Notes under the pieces: model-generated
What the model saw: only the letters and a program-made list of their open reading frames with translations
Database searches by the model: none
What the model was told of the DNA's origin: nothing
NCBI GenBank assembly: GCA_021824635.1
Contig: JAKAKD010000016.1
Span: 1-54,861, forward strand
DNA from: Bacteroidota bacterium
GTDB taxonomy: Bacteria > Bacteroidota > Ignavibacteria > Ignavibacteriales > Melioribacteraceae
Direction: 5' to 3'
Length of the DNA: 54,861 bases
In this document: positions 35,295-43,384 of the stretch, one piece after another
Numbering within the stretch: the stretch's first letter is position 1
How the letters are laid out: the number at the start of each line of letters is the position of its first letter
Position numbers and translations under genes: made by a program

Positions 35295-35789
35295 ATGAAA
35301 TATTTTCTTAATGCAGTATTTCTCGTTTTGTTCATTTTTATGCTTCAAAATGTACATGCGCAAAATAAAAAATTCGGGCTGGGTATAATAATCGGAGAAC
35401 CGACAGGAGTAAGCGCAAAGTTATGGACGTCAAGTACGAACGCATTCGATTTTGGAATTGGCTGGTCAATTGGAGGAGATCGGGTTGGCAAGTATGATGG
35501 ATACTATGATGGAGGAAGCCGCGTTCACTTTCACATGGATTATCTATGGCATTCATTCAACGCGATTAGCTCGATTGAACGATTTCCATTATACTATGGT
35601 ATTGGCGGACGTTTGAATAGCGGCGCGGGATATAATAGTTCGTTTGCAATTCGCGGTGTGATTGGCATTGCTTGGCTGCCGCGCGATACACCATTAGATA
35701 TTTTTTTAGAAGTAGTACCATCGCTGCAACTTGTTACTTCAACCGGATTTGGAATTGATGCCGGAATAGGCGCAAGATTTTTCTTTTAA
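35295..35789 (+). CDS. Outer-membrane beta-barrel protein, 164 residues
   Basis: Signal peptide MKYFLNAVFLVLFIFMLQNV then HAQ. The mature protein opens KKFGLGIIIGEPTGVSAKLW, a pattern seen in small uncharacterised barrel proteins of Bacteroidota, and ends in GIDAGIGARFFF, an aromatic final strand. It is spaced 18 bases from the preceding barrel gene. No function is assigned. Confidence 0.75.
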   Translation: MKYFLNAVFLVLFIFMLQNVHAQNKKFGLGIIIGEPTGVSAKLWTSSTNAFDFGIGWSIGGDRVGKYDGYYDGGSRVHFHMDYLWHSFNAISSIERFPLYYGIGGRLNSGAGYNSSFAIRGVIGIAWLPRDTPLDIFLEVVPSLQLVTSTGFGIDAGIGARFFF

Positions 35790-35844
35790 CGATTTATTCC
35801 GAAAGTATAATGAAGTTCTGTAAAATTTGAGAGTCTCAAAATTC

Positions 35845-36432
35845 ATGAAGAATCGTTTTCATTTTTTTTGCGGAATTGTGATGACACTCGCTTTGATTGT
35901 TTCATGCAGTAGTTCCAAGGTACAAAACGGTATCAACGGCGGGTTCGAAAATAATAACTACGGCGGGGAAGACCCCGACGGTTGGTTTGCAAATCGCTTA
36001 CCCCAAACAGAAAAGTATGCCGAATTAAAAATCGAGAATGAAACGGTGCATAGCGGAAATGAATCTGTATCAATTGCAATCTCAAAATCTCATCCCCAAA
36101 GACAGACTATTTATAACTGGGTCAGAAGAGTTGACGGATTAAAAGACTTTGGAATATATGAGTTGGAAGGATGGATTAAGACAAGAGAAATAAAAAATTC
36201 CCCGTTTATTGAAGTCCAGTGTTGGAACAATCGTGAGAATAAATTAATTGGAAGTGCATCAACTGAAAAGGAATATCGGATTACAGGTACAAGGAACTGG
36301 CAATTAGTAAAAACCATATTTGAAATACCGAAAGAGACAACAAAGGTATTAATCTTCGTCAGGGTTGGAAGTTATGAAAATAACGGCGGCAAAGTTTGGT
36401 TCGATGATATTCAACTTAAGCGATTTAAGTGA
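35845..36432 (+). CDS. Lipoprotein with a carbohydrate-binding-like beta-sandwich
   Basis: I chose the ATG at 35845 (MKNRFHFFCGIVMTLALIVSC), giving a clear lipobox (LIVSC); a TTG six codons earlier is less likely. The mature part begins NGGFENNNYGGEDPDGWF and ends GGKVWFDDIQLKRF, a layout typical of CBM4/9/22-like jelly-roll domains (N-terminal NGGFE, C-terminal WFDDI). It probably binds a glycan or polymer at the cell surface. Sugar specificity cannot be inferred. Confidence 0.72.
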   Translation: MKNRFHFFCGIVMTLALIVSCSSSKVQNGINGGFENNNYGGEDPDGWFANRLPQTEKYAELKIENETVHSGNESVSIAISKSHPQRQTIYNWVRRVDGLKDFGIYELEGWIKTREIKNSPFIEVQCWNNRENKLIGSASTEKEYRITGTRNWQLVKTIFEIPKETTKVLIFVRVGSYENNGGKVWFDDIQLKRFK

Positions 36433-36478
36433 ATTTAAATTCAGTTCAATAGTAACTATATGAGAAGTTTTTAGCTAA

Positions 36479-36600
36479 AGGGTATCTCTAATAACTTCTC
36501 CCGAAGGGATCCCTTTGGGAAAAAGCTAATCTGCGAAAATCCGTTTTTATCCGTTTTATCTGTGTTCTATTTTTAAAATAATAGTTTTTAGAGATACCCT
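36479..36600. repeat. Inverted-repeat element, MITE-like, copy 2
   Basis: AGGGTATCTCTAA (36479-36491) and TTAGAGATACCCT (36588-36600) are perfect 13-bp inverted ends. Inside, CTGCGAAAATCCG and ATCCGTTTTATCTGTGTTCT are the reverse complement of the interior of the element at 31976-32070. A CCCGAAGGGATCCCTTTGGG hairpin lies in the left half. The rest of this intergenic region holds no gene. Confidence 0.78.
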
Positions 36601-36743
36601 AAACTTTTTTTCTCGTTCAACGATTATAAACTACAGCAAAACTCTTTCTACTTCTGATATTGATTATAACTGTTTTTAGTTAAACGTAATAAAGCTCTAT
36701 TTGTTGACAATAAATTACTAATCACAAAACTGAGGAGTATAAA

Positions 36744-37151
36744 ATGCCGTTAATAAATTGGAGTGAGAATTACTCGGTAAGCGTAAAGGAGATTGACTCG
36801 CAGCATAAAAAGTTGGTTGAGTTAATTAACAACCTGCACGAAGGAATGAAGCATGGCAAAGGAAAAGAAATTTTAGGAGGCGTGCTAAACGAGTTAGTGA
36901 ATTATACCGCTTACCATTTTTCTTTCGAAGAAAAATTGTTCGATAAGTATGTTTATCCGGAAACAATTCACCATAAAAGAGAACATCAAAAATTAGTTGA
37001 AAAGGTAAAAAGTTTTGCTAACGATTTTAACAACGGAAAAACTACTGTTTCTATAGATGTTATGAATTTTCTTAAAGACTGGCTTATCAATCATATTCAG
37101 GGGTCAGATAAAAAGTATTCCGAATTTTTTAACAGCAACGGCATCTATTAA
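36744..37151 (+). CDS. Bacteriohemerythrin (diiron oxygen-binding protein)
   Basis: The 135-residue protein has the full diiron ligand set of bacteriohemerythrins: His21 (DSQHKKL), His58 and Glu62 (YHFSFEEKLF), His77 and His81 (HHKREHQKL), His117 and Asp122 (NHIQGSDKK). It binds oxygen at a non-heme diiron site in a four-helix bundle and may store, sense or scavenge oxygen. The start has TGAGGAG upstream. It is a single gene convergent with hemL. Confidence 0.95.
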   Translation: MPLINWSENYSVSVKEIDSQHKKLVELINNLHEGMKHGKGKEILGGVLNELVNYTAYHFSFEEKLFDKYVYPETIHHKREHQKLVEKVKSFANDFNNGKTTVSIDVMNFLKDWLINHIQGSDKKYSEFFNSNGIY

Positions 37152-37164
37152 CGCAATAGTTAAT

Positions 37165-38454
37165 CTATAAAATTGATTTTAAAGCGTTGTAATTAGCCAC
37201 TATAGTTTTATCCAAATCTTCTTTTGTATGTGCAGTTGAAACGAACATCGCTTCAAATTGTGCAGGCGGAAGATAAACACCACTATTTAACATCTCATGA
37301 AAATATTTGCCGTAAAGTTTCGTGTCGGATTTTACGGCTGAATTATAATCAACTACAGGTTCTTCCGTAAAGAAAAATGTCATCATAGAACCAACACGGT
37401 TGAATTGAAAATTTTTGCCAACCGATTTTATTCCATCTTTAATTCCGTTTTCGAGATAAGCGGATTTCTCTTCGAGTGTTTTATAAACTTCCGGATGATC
37501 TTTGATATAAGTTAATGATGCATAACCGGCGTTCATTGCCAAAGGATTTCCACTCAATGTTCCCGCTTGATAAACCGGTCCGCTTGGAGAAATCATCTCC
37601 ATAATTTCTTTTTTGCCGCCGTAAGCGCCTACGGGCAAACCTCCGCCAATAATTTTTCCGAATGTCGAAAGATCGGGCTTAACTCCAAGAATTTCTTGAG
37701 CGCCTCCTTGCGCTAATCGAAATCCTGTCATCACTTCATCGAATATCAGAACAATTTTCTCTTCATCGCAAATCGTACGCAGTTCTTGAATAAATAAATT
37801 ATCTGCGCGGACAGTTCCCATATTTCCAACAACAGCTTCAATAATTATGGCTGCAATTTCATTTTTATTTTGTGCGACTAATTTCTTTATAGAATTAATA
37901 TCGTTGAAATCCGCTACTAAAGTATCCGCTGCATTTCCTTTTGTAACACCGGGGCTTGTTGGAACGCCGAATGTTAATGCGCCGGAACCGGCTTTTATTA
38001 AAAAGAAATCTCCGTGCCCGTGATAGCAGCCCTCAAACTTTATAATTTTGTCTTTGCCGGTGTATCCGCGAGCAGCGCGGACGGCACTCATAGTAGCTTC
38101 AGTGCCGCTGTTAACCATTCGAACCACTTCAACTGAAGGAACAAGTTCCGTGATAAGTTTAGCCATTTTTATTTCAATTTCTGTCGGAGCGCCAAAGCTT
38201 GTTCCGTTTTCTATCGCTTTGATCAACGCGTCTTTTATGAATTGAGGGTTATGACCGAATAAATGGGGACCCCAGCTTCCTATGTAATCTATCAGTTCGT
38301 TGCCGTCAACATCAAACATTTTAGAACCGATCCCTTTAGAGATAAACCGCGGAGTTCCTCCTACTGATTTGAAAGCTCTAACGGGGGAATTTACACCGCC
38401 CGGAATATATTTTTTAGCTTCTTCAAAAAGTTTTTCGCTCTTATTAATGTTCAT
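37165..38454 (-). CDS. hemL: Glutamate-1-semialdehyde 2,1-aminomutase
   Basis: HemL converts glutamate-1-semialdehyde to 5-aminolevulinate, the second step of the C5 heme pathway. This 429-residue PLP enzyme has the active-site Lys267 in STFGKIIGGGLPVGAYGG, the PLP Asp in IFDEVMTGFR, and the N-terminal signature PGGVNSPVRAFKSVGG. It lies on the same strand as the rest of the heme genes but is separated from them by a thioesterase gene and an MFS gene. Confidence 0.96.
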   Translation of the reverse strand: MNINKSEKLFEEAKKYIPGGVNSPVRAFKSVGGTPRFISKGIGSKMFDVDGNELIDYIGSWGPHLFGHNPQFIKDALIKAIENGTSFGAPTEIEIKMAKLITELVPSVEVVRMVNSGTEATMSAVRAARGYTGKDKIIKFEGCYHGHGDFFLIKAGSGALTFGVPTSPGVTKGNAADTLVADFNDINSIKKLVAQNKNEIAAIIIEAVVGNMGTVRADNLFIQELRTICDEEKIVLIFDEVMTGFRLAQGGAQEILGVKPDLSTFGKIIGGGLPVGAYGGKKEIMEMISPSGPVYQAGTLSGNPLAMNAGYASLTYIKDHPEVYKTLEEKSAYLENGIKDGIKSVGKNFQFNRVGSMMTFFFTEEPVVDYNSAVKSDTKLYGKYFHEMLNSGVYLPPAQFEAMFVSTAHTKEDLDKTIVANYNALKSIL

Positions 38455-38601
38455 TTGTTTTCCAATAATTAAATGAAATAATTTCCGTTAAAAATTTATA
38501 CTAAATTAATTATAAAATCCGTTATAAAAAATTATTTTGAAATCAACTTAGCGAACATGCAGGATTCTTTCTATTTTTTGATTAGACAAATGGAGATATG
38601 A

Positions 38602-39108
38602 GTGAAACATCAAATCATTGGTAAGCAGCATAATTCAAAATTATGTTTTGTCTGCGGTTTGAAAAACAAATTTGGTATCCATGCACATTTTTATGTAACC
38701 GAAAATCAAGAATTAATTGCGTTGTTCACTCCGTCTGAGGAACATCAAAGTTATCCCGGAAGATTGCACGGCGGAATTGCATCTGCAATCCTTGATGAAA
38801 CAATCGGACGTGCAATTCTAAATAAATATGAAACAGAAGTATGGGGTGTTACAATTGATCTGAATGTAAAATTCAAAAAACCGATTCCGTTGAACGAAGA
38901 GCTAAAAGTTATAGGAAGAATTACAAATGAAAATAGCAGAATGTTTGAAGGAACCGGAGAAATTATTTTAAGCAACGGAGATGTTGCAGTTACTGCCCAA
39001 GGCAAATATTTTAAAGTGCCTTTGGAAAAGATTGCCGATTTTGACCGGAGCGAAAATGAGTGGATGATTGTTGAAACCGATTCTGATCCGAAGGAAATTG
39101 AGATATAA
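38602..39108 (+). CDS. PaaI/YbgC-like hotdog-fold thioesterase
   Basis: The 168-residue protein starts with GTG at 38602 (GGAG upstream). It has a hotdog-fold signature: YPGRLHGGIASAILDETIGRA around the central helix, then the strand VTIDLNVKFKKPIPLNEEL. The CFVCG motif near residue 15 and the GxHGG segment match 4HBT-type acyl-CoA thioesterases. It converges on the MFS gene with only a few bases between stops. The substrate acyl group is unknown. Confidence 0.88.
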   Translation: MKHQIIGKQHNSKLCFVCGLKNKFGIHAHFYVTENQELIALFTPSEEHQSYPGRLHGGIASAILDETIGRAILNKYETEVWGVTIDLNVKFKKPIPLNEELKVIGRITNENSRMFEGTGEIILSNGDVAVTAQGKYFKVPLEKIADFDRSENEWMIVETDSDPKEIEI

Positions 39109-39112
39109 AAAA

Positions 39113-40417
39113 TTAATCATTCATACGTAAACGGGGTGAAAGAAACCAAATAATAGTTGTGAAGATTAGTAAAATAACAGCATTAATCATTATTGCTGTT
39201 GGAGATGTGAATTGTTCAGCCATTGTTCCTATCCATAAAGCACCAATCGGCATAAATCCGAAAAAACTGAAACTATAAACTCCCATAACTCTTCCGCGGA
39301 ATTCTTCCGAGACGAGTGTTTGAATTAAACCGTTAGCCATGTTGTTGACTGCAATAATTCCGGCTCCAACTCCCACCAGTATTAATGCAGATAATATGAA
39401 CGAACTGTTTAAAGAAAATATTATCATGAAAAAAGGTAATGATGCTAAACCGAAGACTAATACTTTTCCTCTTGCAAGGTACTTACTGGAAGACGCTATT
39501 ACTAAAGAGCAAATTACAGCGCCAACTCCGCGCGATGCTTGAAGGAGACCGTTTGTTGCCGCATCTCCGTGTAAGATTTTAACCGCCCATGCAGGGAATA
39601 ACGTTGCTATACTTAGTCCAAACATTGTAGAGAAAGATACTATAAACATTATCAAAAGGATTTGTTTTTGGGTCTTTAGATATTTTAGTCCATCCATTAA
39701 ATCCCTGCTTACAGATTTATTAATGATTTTTTTTGTTGTCGGCTGATCGAATCTCATCTTCAACAAATTATAAATAACTGCAAGAAATGAAATTCCGTTT
39801 ATAACAAAACACCACGCCGGTCCTAAAACAGCATATGTAATACCGGCAACTGCCGGACCAATTGCAGCCGCGCTATGAAACATCATTGAATTAAGCGCGA
39901 TCGCATTAAGAAGATCCTCTTTTGGTACGAGTTCATTAACAAATGCTTGGCGCGCTGGTGCATCAAATGCGTTTGCTACACCAAGAAAAAATGTTAATAC
40001 AATTATATGCCATGGCTGAACAATATGAGTAAAAGTTAAGAATGCTAGAACAAAAGCAAGAAGCATCATTATTGTCTGAGTAATGATTAAAATATTTTTT
40101 CTTGAAAAACGGTCCGCAATAACTCCACCGTGAAGCATGAACAGCCACGAAGGTAATCCATTAGCGAAGCCTACATAACCAAGAAAAGCAGGCGAGTGTG
40201 TTAATTCAAAAATGAAGAACGCTTGTGCTGTCATCTGCATCCATGAACCGAATAGAGAAATTATTTGTCCTATGAACCAGAGTTTGTAATTACGGTGTTT
40301 CAATCCTGCGAAAGTAGATTGCCAGCTTAGTTTTGGTTTTCCGTGTGAAATAAGTTTTTCACTATTGTCTGAGATATTTTTTGTAACGATTTGCGGCTCT
40401 TTTGAAAGGTTACTCAT
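39113..40417 (-). CDS. MFS transporter (MFS_3 family), paralogue of the one at 6711
   Basis: This 434-residue transporter has about twelve membrane spans, motif A (GGVIADRFSRKNIL) and the second-half loop SEEFRGRVMGVYSF. It is clearly related to the MFS gene near the left end (shared GSWMQMTAQAFFIF/GTWIQMVAMTWLVY block). It lies 74 bases downstream of hemB in the same direction and may be co-transcribed with the heme genes, raising the possibility of tetrapyrrole or metal export. That role is inferred from position only. Confidence 0.9.
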   Translation of the reverse strand: MSNLSKEPQIVTKNISDNSEKLISHGKPKLSWQSTFAGLKHRNYKLWFIGQIISLFGSWMQMTAQAFFIFELTHSPAFLGYVGFANGLPSWLFMLHGGVIADRFSRKNILIITQTIMMLLAFVLAFLTFTHIVQPWHIIVLTFFLGVANAFDAPARQAFVNELVPKEDLLNAIALNSMMFHSAAAIGPAVAGITYAVLGPAWCFVINGISFLAVIYNLLKMRFDQPTTKKIINKSVSRDLMDGLKYLKTQKQILLIMFIVSFSTMFGLSIATLFPAWAVKILHGDAATNGLLQASRGVGAVICSLVIASSSKYLARGKVLVFGLASLPFFMIIFSLNSSFILSALILVGVGAGIIAVNNMANGLIQTLVSEEFRGRVMGVYSFSFFGFMPIGALWIGTMAEQFTSPTAIMINAVILLIFTTIIWFLSPRLRMND

Positions 40418-40491
40418 GAAATTATCATGCTTTAGTTTTGATCATGCTCTCGTCCTTTTAGAATAAGACAAAGAGCATGATCATGAAAGCT

Positions 40492-41475
40492 TTATCTGTT
40501 CTTATCCAAATATTTAGCAACATCTTTTGCAAAGTAGGTCAATATCATATCAGCGCCGGCGCGTTTGATTGCCGTTAGCGATTCGATCATAACGCGTTCT
40601 TCGTCAATCCAATTATTTCTTCCTGCGGCTTTAATCATAGCATATTCACCGCTGACTTGATAAGCAGCAGTTGGCATTCTAAATTTTTCCTTAACACGCC
40701 AGATAATATCAAGATAAGCTCCCGCAGGTTTTACCATTATAATATCAGCGCCTTCTTCGATATCGCTCTCAGCTTCACGTAAAGCCTCATTACTGTTTGC
40801 TACATCCATCTGGTGAGAACGGCGGTCGCCAAATGCCGGTGTGGACTCCGCAGCGTCTCTAAACGGTCCGTAATAACCGGAAGCGTATTTTACTGCATAA
40901 CTCATTACCGGTATTTCCGTGAATCCCTTTTCATCAAGAGCTTTGCGGATTGCGCCGATTCGTCCATCCATCATATCCGACGGAGCGATTATATCTGCGC
41001 CGGCTTCAGCGTGTGATATAGATTCTCTTACAAGTAAATCAACCGTCTCATCATTTAGAATCTTTTCGCCGTGTAAGACTCCGCAATGACCGTGCGAAGT
41101 ATATTCGCACAAACAAACATCTGTTATCACTAATAATTTTTTTGTTGCTTTCTTAATTGCTCTTACAGCTTGTTGAATAATTCCGTTTGGATCGTAAGCG
41201 CCGGAACCGACTTCATCTTTGTGATCCGGAATTCCAAAAAGAATTACAGCCGGAATACCAAGTTTTTCAACTTCTTTGCATTCTTCAACCAAAACATCAA
41301 TAGACATTTGGAAAACGCCCGGCATAGATTTGATTTCGTTTTTTATTTTTTGTCCGGTGACTGCAAAGAGTGGATAGATTAAATCGTTTTTTGTTAATAC
41401 TGTTTCGCGTACCAGATCCCGCACGGTTGGATTATATCTTAACCTGCGTAATCTTTTAGTTGGATATGTTGCCAT
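40492..41475 (-). CDS. hemB: Porphobilinogen synthase (5-aminolevulinate dehydratase)
   Basis: HemB condenses two 5-aminolevulinate molecules into porphobilinogen. Schiff-base lysines lie in [19 protein letters not shown] and [13 protein letters not shown]. The metal-binding segment [14 protein letters not shown] carries three Cys, the zinc-dependent type. At 327 residues the length is normal. The start at 41475 is preceded by AGAGG. Just upstream is a four-helix-bundle element whose inverted repeat begins 19 bases before the hemB start. Confidence 0.96.
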   Translation of the reverse strand: MATYPTKRLRRLRYNPTVRDLVRETVLTKNDLIYPLFAVTGQKIKNEIKSMPGVFQMSIDVLVEECKEVEKLGIPAVILFGIPDHKDEVGSGAYDPNGIIQQAVRAIKKATKKLLVITDVCLCEYTSHGHCGVLHGEKILNDETVDLLVRESISHAEAGADIIAPSDMMDGRIGAIRKALDEKGFTEIPVMSYAVKYASGYYGPFRDAAESTPAFGDRRSHQMDVANSNEALREAESDIEEGADIIMVKPAGAYLDIIWRVKEKFRMPTAAYQVSGEYAMIKAAGRNNWIDEERVMIESLTAIKRAGADMILTYFAKDVAKYLDKNR

Positions 41476-41494
41476 AATAACCTCTTTTTAATTG

Positions 41495-41934
41495 ATAATT
41501 GCGAATTTAGAATTGCTAATTAACTACTCTTTTAATTTCTTCAGAATAGAAATCAGCAACTTTATTAATTCTTCGCAATCGTTTTTTAAACTATTGAATT
41601 CATTTTCATCTAAAACAGATGCTTCTTTTAATAATTTTAACCAATATTCAGTTTCTTTTGCTTCTTTTAAAGCAATAGAAAGTTTATTAATGAAATCCTT
41701 TTTTGATACTGCTTCTTGAGATTCAGCGACATTGGCGCCAATTGATGTACCGCTTCTTAATATCTGACTTAATAAATCTTTGATTTGATAATTATTTTTT
41801 AGTCGTATAGAATAAAATTTTACAATTCGAACACCAAATCTAAAACTCTTTTCTAAAACCGGGTTCCCATATTCAACTTGTTTTTCAAATACTTTCATAT
41901 AATTTGCAATTAGCCATTCTCAATTTGCAATTAT
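41495..41934 (-). mobile_element. Inverted-repeat-bounded four-helix-bundle (IVP-like) element
   Basis: The 27-base segments at 41495-41521 and 41908-41934 are inverted repeats with 24 of 27 matches (core AGAATTGCTAATT/AATTAGCCATTCT). They enclose only the four-helix-bundle gene, the arrangement of intervening sequences in 23S rRNA genes. The right repeat overlaps the last codons of the protoporphyrinogen oxidase gene (IIAN and stop). Confidence 0.65.
41524..41898 (-). CDS. Four-helix-bundle protein (23S rRNA intervening-sequence protein family)
   Basis: A 124-residue helical protein with the family core SQILRSGTSIGANVAESQEAVSKKDFINKLSIALKEAKETEYWLKLL. This family is encoded in 23S rRNA intervening sequences and is related to the Avd accessory protein of diversity-generating retroelements. 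Here it sits between hemB and the protoporphyrinogen oxidase gene, enclosed by inverted repeats. No direct role in heme synthesis is known, and it is probably a passenger element. Confidence 0.88.
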   Translation of the reverse strand: MKVFEKQVEYGNPVLEKSFRFGVRIVKFYSIRLKNNYQIKDLLSQILRSGTSIGANVAESQEAVSKKDFINKLSIALKEAKETEYWLKLLKEASVLDENEFNSLKNDCEELIKLLISILKKLKE

Positions 41935-43305
41935 TTTTTTAAGAATGATCTCGGAGTTCTTAACACAATCTCCTACAGAAATTCCACCGCGATAGTTCCC
42001 GCCTAGGAATATTCCAGGATTCTCTTTCTCAAATTTATCAAAATAATTCTCATGCTCAATGTAACCAAGATTATACTGCGGAATGGCTTTCTGCCATATT
42101 CTTTCTTGGATAAAAACCGGATCTACATTTATCTTCATTATCTCTTTGAACTCATTTAGAGCGTTATCAATCAAAATCTGTTTATCGGCATCAAACAATT
42201 GAGGGGAGCGGGCGCCGCCGACAAAGAGTGTGAACGCGGCTTTATCATCATCACAGCGGTTTGGAAAGATTGTCGAACTCCAAATCGCACCAAGAAAATT
42301 TTTCTTTTCTTTTGATGGGATTAAAAATCCAAATCCATCAAGAGGAAGACCTATATCTTTTTTATTAAAGCCAAGATATAAAACCATCACGGGCGGATAA
42401 TAAATATCTTCAAGATGTTGAATTAGATTTTTATCAAGAGAACCAAATATTTTCGAAGTTACGTACGCCGGCACAGTTGATAATACAAGGTCAGCAACAA
42501 GCTCATTCTGCTTACCGTTTTGCTCGTATAAAATTTTCCATTGAGATTCTGTTGAGTCGGAAACGCGCTCTACTTTCTGAACTCTGCATTTGTATAAAAT
42601 GGAGCCGCTTAGATTTTTAGCTATTGCTTTTGGTAATGTCTGCATGCCGTTAGTGAAAGAAAACATTTTTGCGCTTTGTTTTGATTCCTCAGCGCGTTTC
42701 TTTCTCTCGCGTGCGCCTTTGATCATTCCTTTTACCAATCCTCCGTAAATTTCTTCAAGGCGGTACAATTTGGGGAATGCTGATTTAACGCTTAATTTAT
42801 ACGGGTCTCCGGCAAATACGCCGCTTACAAAGGGATCAATTGCATAATCTAAAAATTCTTTTCCCAATCTTCTTTGTACAAACTCTGCAATGCTCTGGTA
42901 ATATCCGTCAGATGATTTTCCAATAAAAGGTTCACCGAACAAGCGGAGTTTGCCTTTCAAAGAGAATAATTTTGTTTTTAGAAAAACAGAAGCGCTTGTA
43001 GGCAAGGCGTGAAGTTGATTGTTTCTCAAAATAAATCTTTTGTTAGAAATTTCACTTGCATAGATCATTTCATCTGAAAGCCCAACTTCGTTAACAAGCT
43101 GGCGTATAAGAGGAGTTGTTTCAAGACCGCTGTTGGGTCCGAAGTCTACTAAGAATCCATTCTGATTAATAGTTTCCATCGAACCGCCCGGTTCGTTTTT
43201 GAGCTCAAGAATTTTTATATCAAAACCTTCTTTCTTAAGCCAATGCGCTGTTGCTAATCCCGATATACCGGCGCCGAGTATTGTAATTGATTTTTTGTTA
43301 GCCAT
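41920..43305 (-). CDS. hemG: Protoporphyrinogen oxidase (HemY/HemG-type FAD enzyme)
   Basis: This 461-residue flavoprotein oxidises protoporphyrinogen IX to protoporphyrin IX. The N-terminal dinucleotide fold ILGAGISGLATAHWLKKEGF binds FAD. Typical family motifs are GSMETINQNGFLVDFGPNSG, ANKMFSF-like MFSFTNGMQTLPKAI, and the C-terminal GGNYRGGISVGDCVKN FAD segment. It belongs to the oxygen-dependent HemY (PPO) family; the symbol hemG is used for PPO here. Its last four codons lie inside the inverted repeat of the adjacent four-helix-bundle element. Confidence 0.93.
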   Translation of the reverse strand: MANKKSITILGAGISGLATAHWLKKEGFDIKILELKNEPGGSMETINQNGFLVDFGPNSGLETTPLIRQLVNEVGLSDEMIYASEISNKRFILRNNQLHALPTSASVFLKTKLFSLKGKLRLFGEPFIGKSSDGYYQSIAEFVQRRLGKEFLDYAIDPFVSGVFAGDPYKLSVKSAFPKLYRLEEIYGGLVKGMIKGARERKKRAEESKQSAKMFSFTNGMQTLPKAIAKNLSGSILYKCRVQKVERVSDSTESQWKILYEQNGKQNELVADLVLSTVPAYVTSKIFGSLDKNLIQHLEDIYYPPVMVLYLGFNKKDIGLPLDGFGFLIPSKEKKNFLGAIWSSTIFPNRCDDDKAAFTLFVGGARSPQLFDADKQILIDNALNEFKEIMKINVDPVFIQERIWQKAIPQYNLGYIEHENYFDKFEKENPGIFLGGNYRGGISVGDCVKNSEIILKKIIAN

Positions 43306-43330
43306 GTTTTTGAGCTAGAAGCTAGAAGTG

Positions 43331-43361
43331 AGAGGTAAGAAAAATGAAACGTCTTACCTCT
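43331..43361. repeat. Hairpin between the M3 peptidase and protoporphyrinogen oxidase genes
   Basis: AGAGGTAAGA (43331-43340) pairs with TCTTACCTCT (43352-43361) as a perfect 10-bp stem. Related purine/pyrimidine-rich sequence occurs in the gap between the two peptidase genes (45540-45590). It may be a dispersed hairpin and could attenuate read-through. Confidence 0.55.
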
Positions 43362-43384
43362 AGCTTTTTACCTTTTGCTTATAA

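Noticed and set aside
41920..43305. Truncation of protoporphyrinogen oxidase by the adjacent element
   Set aside because: The FAD-binding C-terminal segment is complete; only the last four codons lie in the inverted repeat, so the enzyme looks intact.
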